64,000 bases of DNA from Alphaproteobacteria bacterium (GTDB taxonomy: Bacteria; Pseudomonadota; Alphaproteobacteria; SHVP01). Below the pieces are notes generated by a model. It made no database searches, was not told the origin of the DNA, and saw only the letters and a list, made by a program, of their open reading frames with translations. Positions 7,964 through 16,528 of the stretch are shown one piece after another (within the stretch, counting starts at the first letter, position 1; each line of letters opens with the position of its first letter). The stretch covers positions 62,001 through 126,000 of the forward strand of contig JAVJOO010000001.1 of NCBI GenBank assembly GCA_040216735.1, in the 5' to 3' direction. The translations under genes were made by a program, and so were the position numbers.

Positions 7964-8629
7964 ATGACACACGACGACGATGACGCGCACATCACGGCGC
8001 GCTTGCGTGCCCTGCGGAAGCGCGCGGGCTTTTCCATGGAGGCCCTCGCCCAGCGCGTGGGCTACCGCGCCGCATCGAGCTACCAGCGCTACGAATCGGC
8101 CGAGCACTACCACAAGCCCTATCTTCCGACCGACCTCGTGCACAGTTTGTTGCAGGTCCTGGTTGGGCGCGGCACCCCGCCGATCACCCACACCGAGGTG
8201 CTGGACCTCGCCGGCCTCGCCAACATGGCGGGGGTCGCCGAACCCGTGTTCGAAGTGCCGTTGATTTCATGGGTCCAGGCCGGGCGCCTGACCGAAACCG
8301 TCGACCCTTCGGACTTCGGCGACGTGCGCGACCGCGTGGTCGTGCCCTATCGCCGTGAATCCCTGTTCGCCCTCGAAGTGCGCGGTAGCAGCATGAACCG
8401 CATCGCCCCGGCCGGCAGCATGATTGTGATCGACTACTACGACCGCGAGCTCGCCGACGGGAAGTGTTACATCTTCCGGGTGGGCGGCGAGACGACGTTC
8501 AAACGCTACCGCGTCAACCCGGCACGGCTCGAACCCGATAGCAGCGAACAAGGCCACGACACCATCTTTCCGCAAGACGGCATCGAGGTCGTCGGGCGGG
8601 TCGTTCGGGTAATCATTTCCAATCCCTAG
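7964..8629 (+). CDS. phage CI/LexA-like repressor (HTH-XRE plus S24 peptidase)
   Basis: A 221-residue protein. The N-terminus (about 8-75) is an XRE-type helix-turn-helix (RLRALRKRAGFSMEALAQRV). The C-terminal half is an S24 autopeptidase: the cleavage dipeptide lies in SWVQAGRLTE (Ala-Gly), the catalytic serine in RGSSMNRIAPAG, and the catalytic lysine in GETTFKRYRV. Such repressors hold a prophage silent and self-cleave with RecA after DNA damage. It is divergent from the minus-strand phage genes, the normal layout for a lysogeny switch. The ATG at 7964, behind GGGGGC, gives the usual N-terminus. All active-site residues are intact although the prophage is decayed. Confidence 0.88.
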   Translation: MTHDDDDAHITARLRALRKRAGFSMEALAQRVGYRAASSYQRYESAEHYHKPYLPTDLVHSLLQVLVGRGTPPITHTEVLDLAGLANMAGVAEPVFEVPLISWVQAGRLTETVDPSDFGDVRDRVVVPYRRESLFALEVRGSSMNRIAPAGSMIVIDYYDRELADGKCYIFRVGGETTFKRYRVNPARLEPDSSEQGHDTIFPQDGIEVVGRVVRVIISNP

Positions 8630-8653
8630 GGAGGCCGCGCCGCGGCGCAACAC

Positions 8654-8956
8654 ATGAGCGAAAAACGCACTTGGTCGCAGGCGGTCCAAACGAAAAAGCA
8701 CGAAGACGACCGCGTCCGCGTTTCGGAATGGCGGTTTGCGCCGGGCGCCGCGACAGGTTGGCACCGCCACGCGTTCGACTATATCGTGGTGCCGATGACG
8801 ACGGGCCGCCTCCTGATCGAAACCAAACCGGGCGAAGAAGATTTCTACCGCGACCTCAGCGCCGGCGACCCTTACACCGGCCCGATCGGCGTCGAACACG
8901 ACGTAATCAACGACAGCGACCAAGAAGTCGTCTTCATCGAAATAGAATTGAAGTAA
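8654..8956 (+). CDS. cupin-domain protein
   Basis: A 100-residue single-domain cupin. The first motif is visible as GAATGWHRHAFDYIVVPM with two histidines, and the second as GVEHDVINDSDQEVVFIEIE with one histidine. Small cupins of this type bind a metal and act as sensors, isomerases or dioxygenases; which applies cannot be told. It follows the phage repressor by 24 bases on the same strand, so it may be co-transcribed with it, although it is a chromosome-type gene. Confidence 0.75.
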   Translation: MSEKRTWSQAVQTKKHEDDRVRVSEWRFAPGAATGWHRHAFDYIVVPMTTGRLLIETKPGEEDFYRDLSAGDPYTGPIGVEHDVINDSDQEVVFIEIELK

Positions 8957-8972
8957 CGCGCCTTTTCGGCGC

Positions 8973-9881
8973 TCAGTCCTCCGCGGGCCGCACCGCCGTC
9001 CCCTCCGGTTTGATCCGGGTTTCGCGGAACGCGATATAGGTCGTCGAGGTGAAGATCACCGCACCGCCCAGCCACGTCCACACATCGGGAATCTCGGCGA
9101 ACACCAAATACCCAAGCGCCGACGCCCAGATCAATCGCAGGAAATCGAACGGCAGCACCGCCGTCGTGTCGGCCTCTTTGAAGGCTTGGGCCAGCGCTAG
9201 ATGGCCAACCCCGCCAAATCCCCCGACCAACAGCAAGAAGCCCAGTGCCTCCAGGGTCGGCCATTCCCACACAAAGAGCGCCGGGATCAGCGACAGCGGC
9301 GCCATGAACAGACCCATGTAGAGCGTGATCGTCAGACTCGATTCGGTCCGCGACAGGATCTTGATGATGATCATCGACCCGGCCCAGATGACCGAGGATG
9401 CGATGACGAACAACGCGCCGGTATTGACGACCGCAAGACCGGGTCGAATGACGATCCAGGCACCGACAAACCCGGCGATCAACGCCGCCCAGCGCCGCCA
9501 CCCGGCCCGCTCCCGCAGGAACAGGATCGCCATCACCGTCGTGAACAGGGGCGCCATAAAACTCAAGGCAATGTTCTGGGCCAGTGGCGCCAGGGTCAGC
9601 GCCGTAAAAAAGAACATCATCCCGGTGGTTTGCAACGCCCCGCGCAACGCGTGCAGCTTCAACCGAGGCGTCCGCAGCACACCCAAGCCATAGCGGAACA
9701 ACAACGGCGAAACGACCAAGAGGCCAAAGAAGTTCCGGAAGAACGCGACTTCGAACGGATGCAGTTCCTCAGCGACATGGCGCACCGTCACCTGCATGCC
9801 GGTAAACAGCAGGGTCGCGATCAACATAAAAAAGATGCCGCGAAAACGCGGCGAAATCGCGGTGAACTGACCAAACGCCAT
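8973..9881 (-). CDS. EamA/DMT-family transporter
   Basis: About 302 residues with ten predicted membrane segments in two five-segment halves, the hallmark of the drug/metabolite transporter superfamily. The first half starts FRGIFFMLIATLLFTGMQV and the second TGALFVIASSVIWAGSMIII. The intracellular FLRERAGWRRWAALIAGFVG block between segments 4 and 5 is typical of EamA domains. These proteins export or import small metabolites such as amino acids or nucleosides; the substrate is unknown. I took the ATG at 9881; a GTG at 9941 would add 20 residues. The gene is convergent with the cupin and divergent from the cyclase at 10002. Confidence 0.8.
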   Translation of the reverse strand: MAFGQFTAISPRFRGIFFMLIATLLFTGMQVTVRHVAEELHPFEVAFFRNFFGLLVVSPLLFRYGLGVLRTPRLKLHALRGALQTTGMMFFFTALTLAPLAQNIALSFMAPLFTTVMAILFLRERAGWRRWAALIAGFVGAWIVIRPGLAVVNTGALFVIASSVIWAGSMIIIKILSRTESSLTITLYMGLFMAPLSLIPALFVWEWPTLEALGFLLLVGGFGGVGHLALAQAFKEADTTAVLPFDFLRLIWASALGYLVFAEIPDVWTWLGGAVIFTSTTYIAFRETRIKPEGTAVRPAED

Positions 9882-10001
9882 GATCGCCCAACCTATCACA
9901 GGGCCACCGGCAAACAATCGCCCGACCAACTGCAACGACACGCGCGTGGACCAAGCATTGCTTACCGCTTCGGTCTATGGTTCGGGCAGGAGACGTCATT
10001 C

Positions 10002-11363
10002 ATGAAGCTACCCAGCCCCGCACGATCGTCACCCATGCCGCCCGCGGTGGCGGCCGCGTTGCGCGCCGAGGAGGTTGCCGGAGGCCGGCTCCTCAGCTAC
10101 GCGCGATTCGCCGTCCTAGCTGGGCTCACGGTAGTGACCCTCGCCCTGCAGCCGGCGCCCTATGCCTATTACAATCTTGCCCCCATCGCACTGATCGCTT
10201 TAGTCGGCTTGATCCCGCTTGTCCTCCCAGGCGCCGGTGAACGGCGGCGCTTGCCTTACATGACCTTCGCGCTCGACGTCCTGCTGGTGACGCTCTGGAT
10301 GTGGGCGTTCAATCCCATTGTCTGGGTCGGCTTGGTGCCGGAAATGCTCTTCGCGTGGGGCGTCGTCACATTCTATTTCCTCCTGATCGCCCTCGCGGCA
10401 CTTTCGTACGATCCGAAACTGCCGTTATGGACCGGTGCACTCTCCGCCCTTGCCGTGCTGGTGATCTTTAGCGTCATTGCCACCCGCGACGGCGCGATCG
10501 ACGCAATGATGGTGATGCTGAACGCCGGCGACCTACCGCCGAACTACCTGCAGTTCCCCAAGGCGGATCTCTTCTTCTTTGCGGCAATCCCGCGCATCCT
10601 CGAAGCCGCTGTCTTGCTCCTCGCCGCCAGCGTGATCGCAGTGGCCGTGCAGCGCTCCCGCCGACTCGTCGTACGCGAAGCCGAGGCGGCCCGCGGCCGC
10701 GCCAACCTCGCCCGCTATTTCTCACCGACCATTGTCGACGATCTTCTCACCACCGACGCGCCCCTGGGTCCGGTGCGCACCCAGCCTGTCGCCGTTCTGT
10801 TCGCCGACCTTGTCGGCTTTACGCGGGTCGCGGAATCCCGCAGCCCCGACGCGGTGATCGCCCTCCTGCGCGGATTTCATCGGCGCATGGAGGATGCTGT
10901 CTTCGGCCATGGCGGCACCCTCGACAAGTTCCTCGGCGACGGCCTGATGGCGACGTTCGGCACCCCGCGGGCCGGACTGAAAGACACCATCAATGCGCTG
11001 GCCTGCCTACGCGCGATGCTCGCGGCCGTCGACCTGTGGAACGCCGAACGCGCCGCGGCCGGCGACGATACGCCCCTCCGACTTTCCATAGGCGTCCATT
11101 TCGGCAACGTGGTCCTCGGCGACATCGGTTCCGAGCGCCAGCTCGAATTTGCGGTCATCGGCGATGTCGTCAACGTCGCCAGCCGCCTCGAGGAACTCAC
11201 GCGCGCGATGAACGTTCGCGCGGTTGTCAGCGAACCCTTCGTCGACGCCCTCTACCAACAGGCCGGCGCCGAAACCGACGCCCTCTTGGTCGGCTTCGCC
11301 ACCCACCCGCCGCAAACGCTGCGCGGGCGCAACGAACCTTTAGCGGTTCGTACCCTTGCCTAA
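10002..11363 (+). CDS. membrane-bound class III adenylate cyclase
   Basis: A 453-residue protein with five or six membrane segments in residues 30-220 and a C-terminal cyclase catalytic domain from about 240. Catalytic residues look complete: metal-binding Asp in LFADLVGFT, the second Asp and adenine-contacting Lys in LDKFLGDGLMATFG, the specificity Asp in VIGD, and the transition-state Asn and Arg in VNVASRLEE. This predicts an active ATP-to-cAMP cyclase. The ATG follows AGGAGA by about 7 bases. It precedes an hpf-type gene by about 100 bases on the same strand. It is one of three cyclase-type genes in the window and the only one with every key residue. Confidence 0.88.
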   Translation: MKLPSPARSSPMPPAVAAALRAEEVAGGRLLSYARFAVLAGLTVVTLALQPAPYAYYNLAPIALIALVGLIPLVLPGAGERRRLPYMTFALDVLLVTLWMWAFNPIVWVGLVPEMLFAWGVVTFYFLLIALAALSYDPKLPLWTGALSALAVLVIFSVIATRDGAIDAMMVMLNAGDLPPNYLQFPKADLFFFAAIPRILEAAVLLLAASVIAVAVQRSRRLVVREAEAARGRANLARYFSPTIVDDLLTTDAPLGPVRTQPVAVLFADLVGFTRVAESRSPDAVIALLRGFHRRMEDAVFGHGGTLDKFLGDGLMATFGTPRAGLKDTINALACLRAMLAAVDLWNAERAAAGDDTPLRLSIGVHFGNVVLGDIGSERQLEFAVIGDVVNVASRLEELTRAMNVRAVVSEPFVDALYQQAGAETDALLVGFATHPPQTLRGRNEPLAVRTLA

Positions 11364-11464
11364 GACCTCGGCCATCACCAGAATCAAGAATACCCGCACC
11401 GCGTATCGCAGGATCGCGGGCGGCAAGATCCATTTGAGTAGTTGCGATCGTAAAGGAGTTGCCC

Positions 11465-11794
11465 ATGGAGACCCCGCTTAAGATCACCTTCCACAATATG
11501 GATTCGTCGCCAGCCCTAGAAACCGTAATGCGCGAGCGCGTCGCCAAGCTGGAACAGTTCTACGATCGCATGACCAGTTGCCGCGTTACCTTCGACGCGC
11601 CGCACCAGCACAAGACCCACGGCAAGCGTTATCAGGTGCGCATCGACATCGCCCTTCCCGGCGGTGCCGAGGTCGTCGTCGATCGCAATCACGAAAAGGA
11701 CGGCGGCCACGAGGATCCCCAAGTCGCGATCCGCGATGCCTTCGGCGCAGCGGAACGCCAGCTCAAGGCCTTCGCAGACAAGCACCGCCGCTAG
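11465..11794 (+). CDS. hpf: ribosome hibernation promoting factor, short form (HPF/RaiA-like)
   Basis: The 109-residue product has the fold order of short HPF/YfiA proteins: LKITFHNMDSSPALETVMRE, KLEQFYDRMTSCRVTFD, RYQVRIDIALPGGAEVVVDR and a final AIRDAFGAAERQLKAFAD helix. These bind the 30S decoding region and silence ribosomes in stationary phase. The long-form C-terminal dimerisation domain is absent. The start at 11465 is fixed by AAGGAG six bases upstream. The usual alphaproteobacterial neighbours (rpoN, ptsN) are not beside it, so it may be an accessory copy. Confidence 0.8.
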   Translation: METPLKITFHNMDSSPALETVMRERVAKLEQFYDRMTSCRVTFDAPHQHKTHGKRYQVRIDIALPGGAEVVVDRNHEKDGGHEDPQVAIRDAFGAAERQLKAFADKHRR

Positions 11795-11863
11795 GGAACG
11801 TCCCGCCCCTCATCGGAATCGAGGAAGCGCCGCAAGACCGAGGCGACCGCCGACCGCCACCGC

Positions 11864-13570
11864 TCAGGCGTCGTAGAAATCGCGCAAGTAGCCGGCGATC
11901 TCGTCGGCATGGGTTTCCATGAACCCATAGCCGTACTGCAGTAAATCGATCACCTCGGCATTCTTCAGTAGAGGCTTGGCCCGTAGCGTGTTCTCCTCCA
12001 GCCCGTCCTTTGGCCGGAAGATCAACATCGGTTGGGCAATCTTCGGCAACACCGGATCCATGTCGTAGGAAAAGACCGCCGAATGCCCCCAATGCCCAAA
12101 CGGGCCGCCGCGCAGCGCTTCGACGAAATTGCGTTCGACCTCGCGCATATCCATGTAGGGAGCGTATAGGCGCACCATCGAGTCCCAGCGTTTGCGCAAG
12201 TGCGACGCATCGTCAGCCGGCCCCTCATACGCCGAATGGGCGAGCCGTTCGGCACGTTCCTTGGCATTGAAATAGGGCACGGTGTTGAGCGCGACTTTGC
12301 GGATCAGTTTGGGATAGCGCACCGCCAAATCGACCGCGATCACCGCACCGGTGTGATCTCCCATCAGATCGATCGGGCCCGCACCCGCGACGTCCTTAAC
12401 CACGTCCGTCATGATGTCGGCGAGATCGGCGATCGACGGCATCTCTTGCGGCGCTTCCGATTCGCCGAAGCCCGGAATGTCGGCAGCGAACGCGGGGCGG
12501 TCCTTGCCCAACCGCGCCAGCAACGGCTCGAAATTTCGGCTCGATACCGGGCTCATGTGCAAACAGAGCACCGGCGTCTTGCCCGCACCGGCCGGCACGA
12601 CCGAGCGCACGTGAACCTGCTTGGCCCGCGTATCGACAAACCGCCGCCGCACGGGCTTGGGCTTGAGTGCCGGCGCCGGCGGGGCCTGGCGCGGCGCTTC
12701 GCGCCCCATCGAATCGTCCGCCGGGCCATCGAGGAAGTCGCGCAGAATTTTCGCCAGCTCGACCGAATGCTGCGAAATCGCGCCCATGCCGTACTGCGGC
12801 AATTCGAGAATGCGACCGTTCTTCAGATAAGGTTTGGATGCCATCGTGGCATCCCACAACCCATCGTCGGGGCACAACACAAGAATGGGTTGGGCGACAT
12901 GGGGCAGATTGTCCGAATGCTTCACTGCGAAGGCCGCGTTATGGCCGTACCAGGCCAAATCGAGACCGCGTAGGCTTTCGACGAAGTCCCGGTTGTACAG
13001 CTCTGCCGGCGCATCGCCCTTGTACCAGCCCTTCGTTCCCTTCCAGCGGTGGAGAATATGACTGCCGTCCTTCGGTACCACCTCCTTGGGGCGTTCAGCC
13101 TCAAGGTGCGTCATCATCTCGGCCATCTTTTCAGGCGAATAGACCGGGCAGGCATTGAACACCAACCGGCGCACCCGGTCGGGGGCCTGAAGTGCAAGCT
13201 CGACACCGATCTTGGCACCGGTGTGATCGCCCATCACGTCGACCTTGTCGAGCTTCAACCCATCCAAGAAACTCAGCATAGCCGCCGCATAATCGGCAAT
13301 CGTCGGCGGTGCCGGGGGCGCATCCGAATCGCCGAAACCCGGCGTGTCGACGGCGATCGCCATACGATCGCGGCCCATCTCCGCGACCAATCCCTCGAAG
13401 GGCCGCCCGGTCGACGGACTTTGGTGAAAAAAGACGATCGGCGGCGACGATGTCGCATCTGCGTGCGGCGGCACCGCCACGCGGTAATGCATTTGACCGT
13501 AGCGCCCGTCGACGTACGCGCGTTTGACGTTTGCCGGTTTGCGCCAATAGAGCGCCGCGTCTCCGATCAT
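11864..13570 (-). CDS. double-domain alpha/beta-hydrolase with His at the nucleophile position, paralogue A
   Basis: A 568-residue protein made of two similar alpha/beta-hydrolase domains, about 1-285 and 305-568. Each opens with an R-x-[YF]-x-D...Q-x-H-x-R block, then H-x-SP-x-[ST] near the oxyanion loop and D[TI]PGFG. The nucleophile elbow is GDHTG in both halves (His116 and His406), where active hydrolases have Ser, Asp or Cys. The acid (CPDDG near 235, RPKDG in domain 2) and C-terminal histidine (ISQH268, METH) are kept. A WGH-type block (YGHNAAF, WGHSAVF) lies in each cap. The ATG at 13570 follows GGGGAGG. It is tandem with paralogue B. The chemistry is unknown; it could be lyase or non-catalytic rather than esterase. 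Confidence 0.8.
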   Translation of the reverse strand: MIGDAALYWRKPANVKRAYVDGRYGQMHYRVAVPPHADATSSPPIVFFHQSPSTGRPFEGLVAEMGRDRMAIAVDTPGFGDSDAPPAPPTIADYAAAMLSFLDGLKLDKVDVMGDHTGAKIGVELALQAPDRVRRLVFNACPVYSPEKMAEMMTHLEAERPKEVVPKDGSHILHRWKGTKGWYKGDAPAELYNRDFVESLRGLDLAWYGHNAAFAVKHSDNLPHVAQPILVLCPDDGLWDATMASKPYLKNGRILELPQYGMGAISQHSVELAKILRDFLDGPADDSMGREAPRQAPPAPALKPKPVRRRFVDTRAKQVHVRSVVPAGAGKTPVLCLHMSPVSSRNFEPLLARLGKDRPAFAADIPGFGESEAPQEMPSIADLADIMTDVVKDVAGAGPIDLMGDHTGAVIAVDLAVRYPKLIRKVALNTVPYFNAKERAERLAHSAYEGPADDASHLRKRWDSMVRLYAPYMDMREVERNFVEALRGGPFGHWGHSAVFSYDMDPVLPKIAQPMLIFRPKDGLEENTLRAKPLLKNAEVIDLLQYGYGFMETHADEIAGYLRDFYDA

Positions 13571-13685
13571 CCGATCCTCCCCTGTCGTCGTTTTGGCCCA
13601 CACGGGCCCGGCGAGGATAAGCGGGGAGCGCGCGCTGCGCGAGTCCCCCGATTCGACTATCGGCACACACTATCCCGAGGTTAGG

Positions 13686-13757
13686 CGGAGTCTACCGGGG
13701 CGCGTCCCCGGTCCAAAATCACATTCTCGGTCCCCGGCTCTGTCCCCGGCCCCGTCG
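13686..13757. repeat. dispersed GTCCCC-type repeat, copy 2
   Basis: This repeat fills most of the gap between hydrolase paralogues B and A. Its first 50 bases align gap-free with 6974-7023 (shared CGGAGTCTA, GTCCCC, AAAATCACA, GTCCCC), and two more GTCCCCGG units follow. It is in the same orientation as copy 1 and 6.7 kb from it. It probably separates the transcripts of the two paralogues. Confidence 0.65.
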
Positions 13758-13765
13758 TGGACGCG

Positions 13766-15499
13766 TCACCGGCGCAAAAAGGCGTCGATGTCCCCCGCGA
13801 CGTCGGCAACGCGGTGTTCCATCATCGAGTTACCGAGCCCGGCATATTCTTTGTAGTGCCCGTTGCGCAGCAATTTCGCACCGCGCCGGCTCGGCTCGAT
13901 CAGGCTGTCTTCATCCGAACAGATTAAGAATATCTCCTGCGCGACGCCAGGCAACACCTCGCCCAGCAAATACATGTTGGCGGCCCGCGGCCCCCACCAC
14001 ATGCACGGCCCGGCACGGATCGTCTCATAGAAGCGAAAGGCAATCTGGTCGGGGGTCAACTTACCCCGGTTCAAGTTCTGATAGCGGTCCCACAGCGCGG
14101 CGTAGTGGCTGCCGTCGGCCTGGACCTCAATCGTACCCATCTTGCCCTGCCACGCGCGCTGCTCTTCAGCCGAGTAGACCCCGGCGGTATTCATCACCAC
14201 CCGCCGGACTAGGTCGGGACGCTGCCGCGCCAGTTCGATCGCGACCTTGGTGCCGGTATGATCGCCCAGCAGATCGACCGTCTCGAACGCCATCCCGTCG
14301 ATCATCGACGCCATCGCCCGGGCATAGCCCGGCACGTCGAGGCGCTCGGCGGGTTTGTAGGATTCGCCGTAACCCGGCGTATCGGGCGCAAAGACCTGTC
14401 GGTCCCCGGCCAGCGCGGTCAGCAGCGCCTCGTAGTAGTGGCCGGACCGCGGGCTCATGTGGAAACAAAACAGCGGCGGCTGCGCCCCGCCGGACCCAGC
14501 GACCCGCCCATGTATTTGTCCCTCCGCCGCATCGGCGAACCAGCGACGCACGCCGGCACCGCCCTGCCCCGGGGCTGGCGCCAATACCGGCGCCGCCGCA
14601 ACGGGCTCGGTATCCAAGAACGACTGCAAGAGCTTCGTCAGCTCGTCGGCGTGTTGGGAGATCGCACCCACCCGCCAGTCCGCCCAATGACTCAAAACGG
14701 CATGCGGCACGAGTGCCGCGGCGCGCTGGGTTTCCTCCGCCAACCCGTCGTTGGCAGATATCACCAAAAGCGGTTGCGTTAGTCCCGGCAGCACGTCGGC
14801 ATGGGAATAGTCGTAGGCGGCGCGATAGCCCCACCACGCACGGGATTGCGCCCGCAACGATTCGGCGAAGTCACGATCGATCAAGCCAAGCGGCGCGTCG
14901 TCGGCGTAATGCGGCCGCAAGCTTTGCCACTTTTCGGTCAGAAAGGCCCCGGTTTCTGGCAGCGAGGCCGCCGCCTCGCGCGCCTTGCGCGCCAGAATCT
15001 CACGTTGCCCCTCGCGCTGGGCCGCGCTGTAGACCGGCGCCCCGTAGAGAACCAATTTACGCACCAACGCCGGTTCCTGCCGCGCGATCTCTGCGGCGAT
15101 TTTGGCACCGGTGTGATCGCCGACGAAATCCACCGGCCCGACTCCGAGGACCTTGATCGTCTCGGCCAACGCGGCGGCATAGTCTCTTATCGCCACCGGT
15201 TCGTCCGGGCCGTCCGAATCGCCAAAACCCGGCGTGTCGGGGGCGATCGCAACCCGGGTACGGCCCAATCGGGCCAGTACGCCCTCCCAAGGGCGCCCGG
15301 ACGACGGCGTTTGGTGCAGCAACACGACGGCGGGCCGCTCGGGTGCCTCGGGCTGGGCGTAGCGAAAATGGGTCTGCCCGTAGGGCCCCGCCGCGTAGGC
15401 CCGCCGCACACCGGCCGGTGCGCACCAATAGGCCAGCAGAGGTGCCAGCGCTGCCGCATCGTCTGGCCAGCCCGATTTCTCGACGGATCCGCCGTTCAT
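13766..15499 (-). CDS. double-domain alpha/beta-hydrolase with His at the nucleophile position, paralogue B
   Basis: A 577-residue homologue of paralogue A with the same duplicated plan (domains about 20-300 and 316-577). Each domain begins VRRAY or VRRWF and has QTPSSGR or MSPRSGH at the oxyanion loop, and DTPGFG or DTPGYG. The elbow is GDHTG in both halves: His129 in FVGDHTGAKIA and His414 in LLGDHTGTKVA. Candidate acids are SANDG and SDEDS; candidate catalytic histidines are ISQH and MMEH. A WWGYRAAY / WWGPRAAN block sits in the cap. The start follows GGGAGGAGTG. The gene is divergent from the psuK operon, so its product may act on a related sugar or nucleoside breakdown product, but this is speculative. 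Confidence 0.8.
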   Translation of the reverse strand: MNGGSVEKSGWPDDAAALAPLLAYWCAPAGVRRAYAAGPYGQTHFRYAQPEAPERPAVVLLHQTPSSGRPWEGVLARLGRTRVAIAPDTPGFGDSDGPDEPVAIRDYAAALAETIKVLGVGPVDFVGDHTGAKIAAEIARQEPALVRKLVLYGAPVYSAAQREGQREILARKAREAAASLPETGAFLTEKWQSLRPHYADDAPLGLIDRDFAESLRAQSRAWWGYRAAYDYSHADVLPGLTQPLLVISANDGLAEETQRAAALVPHAVLSHWADWRVGAISQHADELTKLLQSFLDTEPVAAAPVLAPAPGQGGAGVRRWFADAAEGQIHGRVAGSGGAQPPLFCFHMSPRSGHYYEALLTALAGDRQVFAPDTPGYGESYKPAERLDVPGYARAMASMIDGMAFETVDLLGDHTGTKVAIELARQRPDLVRRVVMNTAGVYSAEEQRAWQGKMGTIEVQADGSHYAALWDRYQNLNRGKLTPDQIAFRFYETIRAGPCMWWGPRAANMYLLGEVLPGVAQEIFLICSDEDSLIEPSRRGAKLLRNGHYKEYAGLGNSMMEHRVADVAGDIDAFLRR

Positions 15500-15603
15500 T
15501 CACTCCTCCCTCGACGCATGCAACCCGATCGCCGCCGGGCTTGCCTCGCGCCCGCCGCTACTCTAGTCACGAACGACGGATGCCAACAGTTCCAGGACAG
15601 CTC

Positions 15604-16527
15604 ATGCCCTCGATTGCCTGTTTCGGTGCGGTCAACCTCGATCGCACCGCACGTTGCCTGGGCGAGTTGGTCCTGCGCACCTCCAATCCGGTCACGGTGC
15701 GCCAGGCGGCAGGCGGGGTCGCCCGCAACGTCGCCACTAACCTCGCCCATCTCGGACAACGCGTCGCCTTGACGTCGGCGATTGGCGCCGATGCCGGAGG
15801 CGAGGAATTGATCCGCCTCCTCAATGCCGACGGCATCGATACGTCAAAGACCATCCGGCGCAACGACGCGGCAACCGCAAGCTATACCGCGGTCCTCGAC
15901 CGCGACGGCGAACTCCTGATCGGACTAGCGGATATGGCGATTTACGACGGCCTCTCCCCCGACGCCTTCGCCGCCGACGACACGCGGCCCGTCGAAGACG
16001 CATGGTTCATCGATGCCAACCTGCCCGACGCGTGCATCGACGGACTGACAGCGCGCGCCCACGGCCAAACCTTAGTCGCCGCGAGCACGGTGTCGACGCC
16101 CAAGGCCGCGCGGTTGGCTGGCTATCTCGACCGGATCGATATCCTCTTTGCCAATCGCTCGGAAGCATCGGTCTTGAGCGGCATGAACATCCAATCGAGC
16201 GACGATGCGCTGGCGGCTGCCGACCGGCTGCGCGCCGCCGGCGTCGGCGCGGTCTTTGTGACCCTGGGCCCGCGCGGTGCCGCGGCGGTCGATGCAACAT
16301 CGCGCCTTGCCTTGCCGGCAATCCCCGGCGCAGCGCGCGATGTGATCGGCGCAGGCGACGCCTTTGCCGCGGGCGCCCTCGCGGCTTTGCTCGACACCAA
16401 ACCGTTGCACGAAACCCTGCTGGCAGGTCTCGCTACCGCGAGCCTCACCGTGGAAGTCGATGGGCCGACGGACCCGACCCTCAGCCCCGCCCGCGTCGCC
16501 GAACGCGCGCGCCATACGGTCGCCTAA
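15604..16527 (+). CDS. psuK: PfkB-family kinase, probable pseudouridine kinase
   Basis: A 307-residue ribokinase-family protein. The N-terminus is IACFGAVNLDRTARC; the GGVARNVATNLAHLG motif binds the sugar; the C-terminal PfkB signature is DVIGAGDAFAAG with the catalytic Asp. Family members phosphorylate sugars or nucleosides with ATP. The substrate is inferred from the next gene, one base downstream, which encodes pseudouridine-5'-phosphate glycosidase: the pair phosphorylates pseudouridine and then splits it to uracil and ribose 5-phosphate. I chose the ATG at 15604 (an in-frame ATG at 15579 also exists) because IACFG is the family's usual beginning. Confidence 0.85.
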   Translation: MPSIACFGAVNLDRTARCLGELVLRTSNPVTVRQAAGGVARNVATNLAHLGQRVALTSAIGADAGGEELIRLLNADGIDTSKTIRRNDAATASYTAVLDRDGELLIGLADMAIYDGLSPDAFAADDTRPVEDAWFIDANLPDACIDGLTARAHGQTLVAASTVSTPKAARLAGYLDRIDILFANRSEASVLSGMNIQSSDDALAAADRLRAAGVGAVFVTLGPRGAAAVDATSRLALPAIPGAARDVIGAGDAFAAGALAALLDTKPLHETLLAGLATASLTVEVDGPTDPTLSPARVAERARHTVA

Positions 16528-16528
16528 C

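Noticed and set aside
9201-10001. 267-residue N-terminal extension of the adenylate cyclase frame
   Set aside because: It is Gln/Arg-rich and antisense to the EamA transporter; a good ribosome site and normal start occur at 10002.
11864-15499. Reading paralogues A and B as recent tandem duplicates or pseudogenes
   Set aside because: They differ throughout but conserve the same elbow, acid and His, so both appear old and under selection.
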